Both the position numbers and the translations under genes were made by a program. Of a stretch of DNA of 64,000 bases, positions 16,679-25,233 are shown piece after piece. The notes beneath the pieces were generated by a model that did not search any database, had not been told where the DNA came from, and was given only the letters and a program-made list of their open reading frames with translations. Source of the DNA: an uncultured Gammaproteobacteria bacterium (GTDB taxonomy: Bacteria; Pseudomonadota; Gammaproteobacteria; Pseudomonadales; Pseudohongiellaceae); assembly GCA_913060695.1 (NCBI GenBank), contig CAJXUA010000008.1, forward strand, positions 1-64,000. The letters are read 5' to 3'. Position 1 is the stretch's first letter. Each line of letters opens with the position of its first letter.

Positions 16679-17227
16679 TTACCACATTAGGTCATCGGGT
16701 ACTTTGTAATCGGCGTAGGGGTCATCCTCAGCAGTTCCGTCTGCCTTCTTATCTTGCTCGTTGCACACCACGATAAAGCTGGGGTCGCGGCTTTGAATCT
16801 TGAGGGCGGCCGACTGCGGCACGATCTCATATTGATTGTCTAATTTGACGATGGCTAGGCGGCCTTGGCTAAGGTGAGCCACCGTCGCGGTGTCTACATA
16901 GAGGGACTTGACCTTCTTGTCGTCAACGAAGTTATAGGCCACATCTCCCGTGTTCTTGGCTTGTCGATTAAGGGTGATAATCTGGCGAATCTGCGCTGCG
17001 ATAGCCTTGACCTCTAGGGCCTTGTTCTTCTCCTTCGCTAGCTCCCTGTCGCGCTCGGTCTTCTGCGCGAGGGCTAGCTTGGCGGCCTCTTTGGTCTCGT
17101 CGATTACGCCAGCCTTGCTGTGTAATTGCTGACGGTGCTGTTTGCGCTTGTCGCTCTTGCTCTTCTGAAGCTGCTTCTCTTTGACCAAGCCAGCCTTAAG
17201 TAGTTGTTCTTGCAGGGAGATTGCCAC
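16679..17227 (-). CDS. DUF2058 family protein (YaiL-like)
   Basis: 182 residues. The N-terminal LQEQLLKAGLVKEKQ followed by a long charged coiled-coil of Lys, Glu, Gln and Arg (to about residue 90) and then a small C-terminal beta domain with AYNFVDD and RLAIVKLDNQYEIVP is the normal layout of this family. Relatives are described as nucleoprotein- or polyamine-associated, but no activity is established. It is probably the first gene of the DUF2058-DoxX-YaeQ operon. Confidence 0.9.
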   Translation of the reverse strand: MAISLQEQLLKAGLVKEKQLQKSKSDKRKQHRQQLHSKAGVIDETKEAAKLALAQKTERDRELAKEKNKALEVKAIAAQIRQIITLNRQAKNTGDVAYNFVDDKKVKSLYVDTATVAHLSQGRLAIVKLDNQYEIVPQSAALKIQSRDPSFIVVCNEQDKKADGTAEDDPYADYKVPDDLMW

Positions 17228-17382
17228 CGGTTTGCCTCACTCTAAAAATCTTGTGGCAATGATGTCAGCATGGCGCAGGGAAAGCAATTTCGCAGCGCGG
17301 CCTTAAGCTTGCCAAGCCCCACGGCTTGCTTTAGTTTACGGGCTTCCTTCAGGCGCCTTCTCTGCAGCGGCGAACAAACACT

Positions 17383-18603
17383 ATGTCTACTAAATCCATC
17401 GTCGCTTTTGTCTTCGTTACCCTCTTAATCGACTCGATTGGTTTTGGCATTATTCTGCCCGTGCTTCCACAGCTGATCATGGGTGTGACCGGCGAGGACA
17501 TCGCGAGCGCGGCGGTCTATGGCGGTTGGCTGATGATGGTGTATGCCCTCATGCAGTTTCTCTTCTCGACGGTGATGGGCAATGTGTCCGACCGCTTCGG
17601 GCGTCGCCCTGTGCTGCTGTTAACCCTGCTGCTTTTGAGTATCGACTACATGATCATGGCCTGGGCGCCAACTCTGTTTTGGCTGTTCCTCGGTCGCCTG
17701 ATCGCCGGCATCGCGGCCTCCACTTATAGCACCTGTTATGCGGCGATTGCCGATAGTACGCCCTCCGACAAGCGTACTCAGACCTTCGGCATCGTCGGCG
17801 CCGCGTTTGGCATTGGCTTCATTCTTGGGCCCATGATCGGTGGAGTTCTCGGCAGCTTCGGCGAGCGGCTGCCCTTCGTTGCGGCCGGCGTTCTGGCCTT
17901 CTGCAACCTCGTCTTCGGCTTCTTCAAGATGCCCGAGACTCTGCCGGTGAGTGAGCGTCGCGCCTTCGCATGGAAACGTGCGAACCCAGCCGGCACGCTG
18001 CTCGCGCTGCGCAAATACCCCATGGTGCTAGGGCTGGTCGGCGTCTACTTCCTGTTCATGATGGGCCATCACTCGCTGCCCAGTGTATGGACCTATTTCA
18101 CGATCGAGCGCTTCGATTGGAGTGCGCGGGAGATAGGCTATTCCTTCGCCTTCATCGGTGTCTTAATGGCCTTCACCCAGGCGGTGCTGCTGCAAAGAGT
18201 GGTGCCGGTACTCGGCCAATATAAGGCAGCGTTGATCGGCTTCGTCTTCTGCATTCTGTCCTTTGTAGGCTATGCCCTGTCTACAAGCAGCTGGATGCTC
18301 TATATGTTTATGATTCCGGGAGCGCTGCAGGGTTTCGTGATGCCCGCGATCAACGGCATCATGTCCGGGCAGATTCCGGCGAACTCCCAGGGCGAGTTGC
18401 AGGGCGGGGTGGCGAGTATGTCCAGCCTCACCGCTATCCTGAGCCCACCCTTGATGACATGGGTATTCTCTATATTCAGTAGTGACGACGCTGCCTTGTA
18501 TTTTCCCGGAGCGCCCTTCGCGCTAGCGGCAGTGCTGACCGCTATTGCCTTACTGTTCTTCCTGCGCTCTGCAGAGCCTGTGCCCACTGGCAATGAAGCC
18601 TAG
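17383..18603 (+). CDS. TetA-like MFS exporter
   Basis: A 406-residue inner-membrane antiporter of the TCR/Tet branch. Markers: IDSIGFGIILPVLPQL in helix 1, motif A as GNVSDRFGRRPVLL, GRLIAGIAASTYSTCYAAIAD in helix 4, and motif C-like GIGFILGPMIGGVLG in helix 5. Such proteins expel drugs in exchange for protons. No TetR-type repressor is adjacent, unlike classical tetracycline determinants, so a chromosomal generalist exporter is likelier than a tetracycline resistance gene. Substrate unknown. Confidence 0.9.
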   Translation: MSTKSIVAFVFVTLLIDSIGFGIILPVLPQLIMGVTGEDIASAAVYGGWLMMVYALMQFLFSTVMGNVSDRFGRRPVLLLTLLLLSIDYMIMAWAPTLFWLFLGRLIAGIAASTYSTCYAAIADSTPSDKRTQTFGIVGAAFGIGFILGPMIGGVLGSFGERLPFVAAGVLAFCNLVFGFFKMPETLPVSERRAFAWKRANPAGTLLALRKYPMVLGLVGVYFLFMMGHHSLPSVWTYFTIERFDWSAREIGYSFAFIGVLMAFTQAVLLQRVVPVLGQYKAALIGFVFCILSFVGYALSTSSWMLYMFMIPGALQGFVMPAINGIMSGQIPANSQGELQGGVASMSSLTAILSPPLMTWVFSIFSSDDAALYFPGAPFALAAVLTAIALLFFLRSAEPVPTGNEA

Positions 18604-18678
18604 CAAGACAAAGTCGCCGCATTTGGCTAAACTTGCCGCCTCGAAAGTCTGTGGCTTACAACAATAATGAGGTAGAAC

Positions 18679-19602
18679 ATGTCCAGAAATATGCTGTGCG
18701 GCATCCTTGCCGCGTGCCTGCTATCGTCTCTTAGCAGCCTTGCTAGTGCATCCGATGTCAAACTCGTCCGCTATGGCCCTGCTGGTGCAGAGAAGCCTGG
18801 CATCGTCGACGCCCAAGGGCGTATCCACGACCTCTCAGGCCACATCGACGACATCACCCCCGCAACACTCTCCGATGCTTCCCTGGACGCGCTCGGCGCG
18901 ATCCCCATGAGCGAACTGCCATTGGTGCCGGGCAACCCGCGCCTAGGCGTGCCCCTTACCGGCATCGGCAAGATCATGGCCATCGGCTTTAACTACGTGA
19001 ATCATGCGGCCGAGATGGCGGTAGAGTTGCCAACCGAGCCCCTGCTTTTCATGAAGGCAACCTCTGCGTTAACAGGCCCCTTCGATGACGTCATTTCGCC
19101 CCGCAATGCGAATAAGCTGGACTATGAGGCGGAGCTAGTAGTGGTGATCGGCAAGCGCGCGCAATATATCTCCGAGGCAGAAGTGTTCGAGTATATCGCC
19201 GGCTATGCGGTAGGCCACGACGTGTCCGAGCGCGAATTTCAGCGCGAGCGCGGCGGCCAGTTCACGAAGGGTAAGAGTGCGGACACCTTCGCGCCGCTAG
19301 GCCCCTATCTAGTTGGTCGCGACAATATTCCGGATCCGCAAGACCTCTCCATCTGGTCTGAGGTTAACGGCGAGATGCGCCAACAGGGCACTACCGCCGA
19401 TATGGTGTTCGGTGTGGCGCAGATCGTTAGTCACCTCAGCCAGTTCATGACCCTATACCCCGGCGATGTCATCTATACCGGAACTCCTGCAGGAGTTGGC
19501 GATGGCATGGTGCCACCCTCTTATCTCAAACCTGGCGACGTAGTGCGCATAGGCATCGAGGGGCTAGAGGAGCAGCGCCAAACCATCGTCGCGCCTCGTT
19601 AA
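18679..19602 (+). CDS. Fumarylacetoacetate hydrolase family protein with signal peptide
   Basis: 307 residues. Residues 1-24 (MSRNMLCGILAACLLSSLSS followed by LASA) form a Sec signal peptide. The remainder is an FAH-fold enzyme: GKIMAIGFNYVNHAAEM, the metal-binding DYEAELVVVIG, and AGYAVGHDVSEREFQ with later TGTPAGVGDGM. Cytosolic relatives hydrolyse or decarboxylate beta-diketo and acylpyruvate acids. Export to the periplasm is unusual for this family. An AATGAGGTAGAAC ribosome-site region precedes the ATG. The signal could instead be a membrane anchor, but the chain has no other helix. Confidence 0.88.
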   Translation: MSRNMLCGILAACLLSSLSSLASASDVKLVRYGPAGAEKPGIVDAQGRIHDLSGHIDDITPATLSDASLDALGAIPMSELPLVPGNPRLGVPLTGIGKIMAIGFNYVNHAAEMAVELPTEPLLFMKATSALTGPFDDVISPRNANKLDYEAELVVVIGKRAQYISEAEVFEYIAGYAVGHDVSEREFQRERGGQFTKGKSADTFAPLGPYLVGRDNIPDPQDLSIWSEVNGEMRQQGTTADMVFGVAQIVSHLSQFMTLYPGDVIYTGTPAGVGDGMVPPSYLKPGDVVRIGIEGLEEQRQTIVAPR

Positions 19603-19734
19603 GGCGCGGCTGGGATCAGTCGTAACATTACAAAATGTCACATAAACGGGGCAGGTAGGTGTTTTTGAACGCCTATAAACTGTGCATACTCCGTTGCCGA
19701 TTTTGGACACCCAAGAATAGCTAAGAACATTAGA

Positions 19735-19764
19735 GGCGCGACGACTGATCGCGCCCTTATTTTG
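19735..19764 (+). terminator. Hairpin with T-rich tail in the leader of TonB receptor 1
   Basis: GGCGCGA at 19735-19741 pairs with TCGCGCC at 19749-19755, then CTTATTTTG. It is 18 bp before the ATG of the receptor. It may end the FAH transcript or act as a leader attenuator for the receptor. Confidence 0.5.
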
Positions 19765-19781
19765 AGCCTGGAGCAAGATCT

Positions 19782-21956
19782 ATGAGTTTTCGTTTATTCG
19801 GCGGGAGCGCGCGTGCGTTTTCGCCTCGACCTATAGCCTTAACACTAGCCGCCACCGCGCTGATACTGGCAAGCGCCGCCTCTGCGCAAGAATCGACAGA
19901 CATCGAGTCTACCGTTACCTATCCCGCCGAATTCTTCGCCCAATACGAGCCCTATTCTGTGAATGACATGCTCAACCGCATCCCCGGCATCTCCACTGCC
20001 AGAGGCGGCGGTGGTGGTGGGCCTGGTGGTTCTGGCGGTGCTAACCGTCGTGGCCTAGGCGCAGGTGGCGATCAAATCTTGATTAACGGCCGCCGTATCG
20101 CGGGCAAAGAGAACGAAGGCAATAGTCAGCTCGCCCGTATTCCCGCTAATCAAGTGCAGTATATCGAGATCATCCGCGGCACCTCTGGAGACTTGGATGT
20201 GCGCGGCGGCGGACAGGTGATCAACATCGTCCTATTGGCTGCCGAATCGCGTTCCAGCGTTGCCGTCGAGCTGAATACAGACCGTTACCACGATGGCACC
20301 ATCGGTCCTGGCGGCTCTATATCCCTTAGTGGACAGCGCGGCGCGTTCAATTATTTGTTTAGCGTAGAGTCTGAGCCAAGGTATGAATTCCGTGATGGTT
20401 TCGAGACCAGCATCCTAGCGGACGGCTCTCCCAACGACTTGGTCGTGCGCAAAGAGTACCGCGAGCAAGACTCCTACACTATGTCTTCGAGCATGGGTTA
20501 TGACCTCACAGCTAACGATCGCATCAACTTCAACTTTCAGATGAAGCAGGAAGATCCTCCCGGCACGGCCGACCGAGTCATCATCGACCAACGCGTAACG
20601 CCGAACAAGATGACGATCGAGTACGACACGATTCCCGCGACTGCCAGTGCATGGGAAGTGGGCGGCGACTACGAGCACACATTTGCTAATAGCAGCCGTT
20701 TCAAGACCTTGTTTATCGTGAACCAGAATGAGTCAGAGAGCACCCGCCATGCCTATCGCGAGAACGGAAACGGCAGTGACAAATTCCTCTATCTTGCGAA
20801 TCAATCGGTGCAGAAGGAACGCATCGTGCGTTCGAGCTATTCCTTCAGCTTAAATGACACTCAAGATCTTGAGCTAGGGATCGAGGGTGCTCAGACAATT
20901 TTGGACGCGCAGCTGCAATTGGGTCTGCCCAGCAGCACTAAGCCTAGCTCACCACTGTTTGGCGGTTTGGCTCAGTCTAGTAATACGGATGCCTTGGTTG
21001 AGGAGCTGCGCTACGAGTCGTTCATCGTGCACAATTGGCAGATCAATGACCGCATGAGTCTAGAGAGCACGCTGTTGTATGAGACCTCTACCATCGAGCA
21101 GAGCGGAGATGTTAGTAACTCTCGTGACTTCGCTTTTGTGCGCCCTAAGGTCGATTATCGTTTCGATATCACCCCTTCGATACAACTGCGGGCATCGATC
21201 GAGAAAGACGTATCGCAGCTGAGCTTCTCCGATTTCACATCCAGTGTAGCGGGTGGTGACGACGATCAGAACGCCCTAGCTGGCAATCCGGAGCTGGCGC
21301 AGGAACAGTCGATTCGCTACGAGGCCAATCTCGAGTACCGCATGCCAAACGACGCGGGTGTGTTGAGTACGAAGGTCTTTTACCACGACCTCATCGACGT
21401 GATCGACAAGGTCGACGTTTCCACTGCCACTAGCATTCAATCAGCCAATGGCAATATCGGCGATGGCGAGCGTTACGGCATCGAGCTCGACGCGAGCATC
21501 CGCCTTGGCTTCATCGGCCATTCAGACATGCTTCTGACCTCTGGCGTACAAATAGAGGACTCCAGTGTGACTGATCCGTTCTTGGGCACCGATCGCCGCC
21601 TGCGTCAGGCTGGCCGTGGCAGTTTCCGGCTTGGCTATCGCCACGATTTGACGGCGCAGAGCATGAACTATGGTTTCAATTACAATCATGGTTTCGAGGG
21701 CAACCGTAAGGCCTATGACATCGATAAGATAGAAGACTACAACTCTGGCGACTTCTTGACTGCCTTCGTAGAGAAGGTCGGCTTCATGGGCTTCACCTAC
21801 CGATTCGAGGCGATGAACATCATGGAAGGCGAGCGCTGTCGTGTTCGTAATCGCTATGTCGGTGGCACGATTGCCACGGGCTATTTGAACGAGATCGAGG
21901 ACTCTTGCAGCAACACTGGCATTAAATACGCCATCAAGATCCGCGGAACCTTCTAG
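19782..21956 (+). CDS. TonB-dependent receptor-like outer-membrane protein 1
   Basis: 724 residues: signal peptide to about residue 35, a plug domain (VNDMLNRIPGIS at about 64-75, then QILINGRRIAGKENE and QVQYIEIIRGTSGDLDVRG), and a long beta-barrel that ends in Phe (KIRGTF), the outer-membrane signature. A glycine-rich insertion of about 15 residues splits the plug after IPGIS. Two cysteines near the end (GERCRVRN and IEDSCSNTG) are conserved in the paralogue at 36076. It would import a siderophore, vitamin or glycan with TonB energy; no TonB, ExbB/D or metabolic partner lies near. No obvious TonB box is visible after the signal peptide. Confidence 0.85.
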   Translation: MSFRLFGGSARAFSPRPIALTLAATALILASAASAQESTDIESTVTYPAEFFAQYEPYSVNDMLNRIPGISTARGGGGGGPGGSGGANRRGLGAGGDQILINGRRIAGKENEGNSQLARIPANQVQYIEIIRGTSGDLDVRGGGQVINIVLLAAESRSSVAVELNTDRYHDGTIGPGGSISLSGQRGAFNYLFSVESEPRYEFRDGFETSILADGSPNDLVVRKEYREQDSYTMSSSMGYDLTANDRINFNFQMKQEDPPGTADRVIIDQRVTPNKMTIEYDTIPATASAWEVGGDYEHTFANSSRFKTLFIVNQNESESTRHAYRENGNGSDKFLYLANQSVQKERIVRSSYSFSLNDTQDLELGIEGAQTILDAQLQLGLPSSTKPSSPLFGGLAQSSNTDALVEELRYESFIVHNWQINDRMSLESTLLYETSTIEQSGDVSNSRDFAFVRPKVDYRFDITPSIQLRASIEKDVSQLSFSDFTSSVAGGDDDQNALAGNPELAQEQSIRYEANLEYRMPNDAGVLSTKVFYHDLIDVIDKVDVSTATSIQSANGNIGDGERYGIELDASIRLGFIGHSDMLLTSGVQIEDSSVTDPFLGTDRRLRQAGRGSFRLGYRHDLTAQSMNYGFNYNHGFEGNRKAYDIDKIEDYNSGDFLTAFVEKVGFMGFTYRFEAMNIMEGERCRVRNRYVGGTIATGYLNEIEDSCSNTGIKYAIKIRGTF

Positions 21957-22004
21957 TCGGCAGCGCTAGGCTCTTACAGTCCCTAGCGCAATCTGCCACA
22001 ATTC

Positions 22005-22039
22005 AATGCCCACCCCTGCTCGCAGTGGTGGGCATTTTT
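22005..22039 (+). terminator. Rho-independent terminator after TonB receptor 1
   Basis: AATGCCCACC at 22005-22014 pairs perfectly with GGTGGGCATT at 22027-22036 and is followed by T residues. It lies 48 bp after the receptor stop codon and 19 bp before the CvfB-like start. Confidence 0.85.
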
Positions 22040-22057
22040 CATTTCAGGACGCAGCGT

Positions 22058-22927
22058 ATGATTCAGATCGGTAAATTCAACACTTTGAAGGTCAACAAGC
22101 AGGTGGCCTTCGGCGTGTATCTGGATGGCGGCGAGTTGGGAGACATCCTACTGCCGCGCTTAGACGTGCCGGCGAACTGCCAGATCGGCGACGAGATCGA
22201 GGCCTTTATCTATCTGGACTCCGAAGATCGGCCCATCGCCACTACTCGGCGGCCTCGCGCCCAAGCCGGGCAGTGCGTGTCGCTGCGCGTCGATCAGGTC
22301 AATCATGCTGGTGCCTTCCTAGACTGGGGGTTGCCCAAGGATCTATTGGTGCCCTACGCCGAGCAGCGTGTGCCGATGATCGAGGGTAACTCCTATGTCG
22401 TCTATGTCTACCTGGACAAGCCCAGCGGTCGCCTTGTGGCCTCCTCGCGCCTAGAGTCCTGGTTGAAGGAGGATGGTGAGGGTTTCGAGGAGATGCAGCC
22501 AGTGAACCTACTGGTATGGGGTCGCACCGACATGGGCTATAAGGCAGTGATCGATCAGACTCACCTAGGCCTCATCTTCAAGACCGAAGTCTTGCAGCCA
22601 CTCAAGATTGGCCAGAAGATTAAGGGCTTCGTGCGCCGCATCCGCGAGGATGGCCGCATCGACCTATGCCTGCAGTTGCAGGGGCAGAGCGTGCGGGACG
22701 ACCTAGCAGAGAAGATTCTCGCCCATCTGGCCGAGAACGATGGCAAGTCGGCGCTGTGTGATCATAGCGCGCCAGACGACATCTACAGTCAGTACAAGGT
22801 CAGCAAGGGCAATTACAAGAAGGCGCTTGGCGGCCTGCTCAAACAGGGCAAAATAGTCATCCACCCCGACTACATCGCCTTGGCGCCCCCCTCGCCCTGG
22901 CAGTCCAGAAACAAATCCCCGTCGTAA
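22058..22927 (+). CDS. CvfB-type S1-domain RNA-binding protein
   Basis: 289 residues matching the CvfB (conserved virulence factor B)/YitL family. It has several S1-like OB folds (GKFNTLKVNKQVAFGVYLDG, then HAGAFLDWGLPKDLLVP, and KIKGFVRRIREDGRIDL-C) and a C-terminal winged helix (YSQYKVSKGNYKKALGGLL). These proteins bind RNA and affect expression of exported factors in Staphylococcus; the role here is unknown. ATG 22058 is preferred to 22025 because CAGGAC lies at a suitable distance and the family begins MIQIG-K. YgfB follows after 13 bp, so the two form an operon. Confidence 0.92.
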   Translation: MIQIGKFNTLKVNKQVAFGVYLDGGELGDILLPRLDVPANCQIGDEIEAFIYLDSEDRPIATTRRPRAQAGQCVSLRVDQVNHAGAFLDWGLPKDLLVPYAEQRVPMIEGNSYVVYVYLDKPSGRLVASSRLESWLKEDGEGFEEMQPVNLLVWGRTDMGYKAVIDQTHLGLIFKTEVLQPLKIGQKIKGFVRRIREDGRIDLCLQLQGQSVRDDLAEKILAHLAENDGKSALCDHSAPDDIYSQYKVSKGNYKKALGGLLKQGKIVIHPDYIALAPPSPWQSRNKSPS

Positions 22928-22940
22928 AGAAGGAAGCTAG

Positions 22941-23507
22941 ATGAGTACGCAAGACGAAAAAATGCCTTTGGATTTCGATGAATGCTGTAATCAGATGCTG
23001 GAGTTTGGCTACGAGGTGTCGCCCTCTGAGCTGCATGGCCTGCTGTCTGGCGTGGTGTGCACGGGCTTGAAGATTCGCCCCGACAGCATTATTAATTTGG
23101 TGATAAAGCATGTCGATGTAGAGTCTTGTTCGGAGCGCAACCGCGAGACCATCCTCACGATGTATGCGTTCATCGAGCGCGAAATGTTTAGCGCGGATTC
23201 ACGCTACACGCTGTTCCTACCCGATGACGAGTTGGACATGACCCAGCGCGTGCGCAGCCTCGCCGCTTGGTGCCAAGGCTATCTGGTTGGTTTCGGCACC
23301 GGCAGCGCCCAGATTAAGAACAATAAGTTCAGCCCAGAGACGGAAGAGGCGCTGAAGGACATTGTTAATATCTCCAATCTCTCCGATGAGTTCGGCGACG
23401 AGGACGAGGTCAATGAGGTGGCCTATGCGGAGTTAGTGGAATACCTGAAGGTGGCAGTCCTGCTCATGAGTAGTGAGATGTTGGCGGGTACAAAGAAAGA
23501 TAGCTGA
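22941..23507 (+). CDS. UPF0149 family protein (YgfB/YecA-like)
   Basis: 188 residues. The conserved SELHGLLSGVVCTG and AAWCQGYLVGFG motifs identify UPF0149. The fold is all-helical. In Pseudomonas, YgfB affects antibiotic tolerance by interfering with a transcription factor; a similar role here is not shown. The ribosome site is AGAAGGAAGCTAG before the ATG. It is co-transcribed with the CvfB-like gene. A 141-bp structured repeat starts 11 bp after its stop. Confidence 0.9.
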   Translation: MSTQDEKMPLDFDECCNQMLEFGYEVSPSELHGLLSGVVCTGLKIRPDSIINLVIKHVDVESCSERNRETILTMYAFIEREMFSADSRYTLFLPDDELDMTQRVRSLAAWCQGYLVGFGTGSAQIKNNKFSPETEEALKDIVNISNLSDEFGDEDEVNEVAYAELVEYLKVAVLLMSSEMLAGTKKDS

Positions 23508-23517
23508 GCAATGAGAT

Positions 23518-23658
23518 CAGCGATGGACGTGAGTTCGATATTCGCTTCTGTGACACGCCGTAAACCCTTCCATGGGGGCTCGACGCCAGCATCCATGCTG
23601 GCGACGGTACACAGAAGCGAACACCAAACTCACGTCTTCAGATGAGGTGGGACAGCAA
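23518..23658. repeat. Structured dispersed repeat (family 3), copy 1
   Basis: A 141-bp element repeated at 42586-42726 with high identity. It has outer arms GACGTGAGT/ACTCACGTC, then TTCGCTTCTGTG/CACAGAAGCGAA, and an inner perfect hairpin CGCCAGCATCCATGCTGGCG. Between the arms is the string ACACGCCGTAAACCC. It sits between the YgfB and amidase genes, ends 27 bp before the amidase start, and may insulate or terminate. No ORF is inside it. Confidence 0.8.
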
Positions 23659-23685
23659 GGTACTAGAGTAGTAAAGGAGAAGTAC

Positions 23686-25233
23686 GTGATTCAAATCCAG
23701 ATGAGAAAAACGGTCAGGGGTCCTCGCGGACTCTTTGCGATTCTAGTGCTTTTTGTGCCGTTGACTTTGCAGGCGCAGGTGCCGCTGGAGGTTAGCGAGG
23801 CGAGTGTTCATCAACTGCAACTGGCCATGACCGCTAGGCGGCTCAGCGCTGTGGAGCTGGTAGATGCCTACCTAGAGCGCATAGAGGCCTATGACGATCA
23901 AGGCCCAGCGCTCAACGCGATATTGACCCTTAATCCCGATGCTCGTGCACAAGCGGCGGCGTTGGATCGCGAACGCGAAATCACCGGGCCACGGGGTCCG
24001 CTGCATGGCATCCCTATCATCCTGAAGGATAACTACAGCACGCGAGACTTGCCCACCACCGGTGGTTCTAAGGTGCTCGCGGACTTCACGCCCAATGCCA
24101 ATGCCACGCAGGTGCAACGACTCATAGACGCCGGCGCAATCATCCTAGCCAAGTCGAATCTGCACGAGTTCGCCTATGGCATCACCACCATCAGTTCGCT
24201 GGGTGGTCAGACGCGTAATCCCTATGACCCAAGTCGCTTGCCCGGTGGCTCCAGTGGTGGCACGGCGGCTGCAATCGCCGCCAGCTTCGCTACCGTCGGC
24301 ATGGGCTCGGACACCTGCGGCTCTATCCGCATTCCCGCGGCCTTCAATAATCTCGTAGGTCTGCGCCCGACCAAGGGGCTGTCGAGCATCTACGGCATTA
24401 TGCCCTTGGCGGGCACGCAGGACGTTGCCGGTCCTCTGGCTCGTAACTTCGAGGATCTCGCCATCGTACTAGACATAGTCTCAGGCTTTGATGCTAAGGA
24501 CAGCGCAACAGAGCCCATGCAGTCGCGGGCGCGGCCTCAGTTTCGCACTGCGCTAGGCAAAGCCTCTGTCCAAGGTTTACGAATTGGGAAGCTGACGGAC
24601 TATTACGACCTAGCTCAGGAGCCAGTGCGCGCGCAGATGGATGCGGCCTTTGCCAAGCTCGCGGAGGCTGGCGCCGTGATCGTGGATGTGACGATTCCTG
24701 AGATGAGTGAGCTCATGTCGCGCTCGGGTGTTATCGGTCAAGAGTTCGAGGTCGATCTTAACAACTATCTAGCAGAGTTCGGCAGCACTATGACACTAGA
24801 GCAAATAGTGGCTACGGGTCTGTACGATCCGGCAGTTGCCCCCGCACTGGAGCGCAGCGCCGCAGCAGAGCAAGACCCCGTGACTTATCAGGCCGCACTA
24901 GAGGCGCGCTCAGTGCTACGCAGCGCCATAGAGGCTGCGATGCAGGAGTCTGGCGTTGAGCTAATAGCCTATCCGCCCATCGCGACTCTTCCCGCTAAGA
25001 TTGGCGAGCCGCAGGCCGGGAATAACTGCTCCCTCAGTGCGAACTCGGGTTTGCCCGCCTTGTCGCTGCCAATCGGTTTTACAGGCGATGGGCTCCCGGT
25101 GGGCCTGGAGCTTATGGGGGCATTATTCTCGGATGTGAAACTGCTCTCCAGCGGCTATGCAATAGAACAGCTCATGCAGGCGCGCCGCGCGCCCGCCACT
25201 ACACCTCCATTAATGACAACGAGGGCCGATTGA
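23686..25233 (+). CDS. Exported amidase (amidase signature family)
   Basis: 515 residues with a signal peptide (to about LTLQAQ, residue 31). The Ser-cisSer-Lys triad is present: Lys114 in ILKDNYS, Ser189 in GGSSGG, and Ser213 in GSDTCGSIRIP (the usual DTGGS reads DTCGS). It hydrolyses an unknown amide outside the cytoplasm. The GTG at 23686 follows AAAGGAG by 6 nt; the longer frame from 23572 would run into the structured repeat and has no signal peptide at its start. Its TGA overlaps the agmatinase ATG, so it is coupled to the polyamine genes. A supply of arginine- or polyamine-related amides is possible but speculative. Confidence 0.88.
   Translation: MIQIQMRKTVRGPRGLFAILVLFVPLTLQAQVPLEVSEASVHQLQLAMTARRLSAVELVDAYLERIEAYDDQGPALNAILTLNPDARAQAAALDREREITGPRGPLHGIPIILKDNYSTRDLPTTGGSKVLADFTPNANATQVQRLIDAGAIILAKSNLHEFAYGITTISSLGGQTRNPYDPSRLPGGSSGGTAAAIAASFATVGMGSDTCGSIRIPAAFNNLVGLRPTKGLSSIYGIMPLAGTQDVAGPLARNFEDLAIVLDIVSGFDAKDSATEPMQSRARPQFRTALGKASVQGLRIGKLTDYYDLAQEPVRAQMDAAFAKLAEAGAVIVDVTIPEMSELMSRSGVIGQEFEVDLNNYLAEFGSTMTLEQIVATGLYDPAVAPALERSAAAEQDPVTYQAALEARSVLRSAIEAAMQESGVELIAYPPIATLPAKIGEPQAGNNCSLSANSGLPALSLPIGFTGDGLPVGLELMGALFSDVKLLSSGYAIEQLMQARRAPATTPPLMTTRAD

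Noticed and set aside
17383-18603. A tetracycline resistance determinant
   Set aside because: No TetR gene is next to it and the flanks are ordinary chromosomal genes; a general exporter is the safer call.
19665-19690. Promoter TTGAAC / CATACT for TonB receptor 1
   Set aside because: The spacing is only 14 bp, too short for a sigma-70 promoter.
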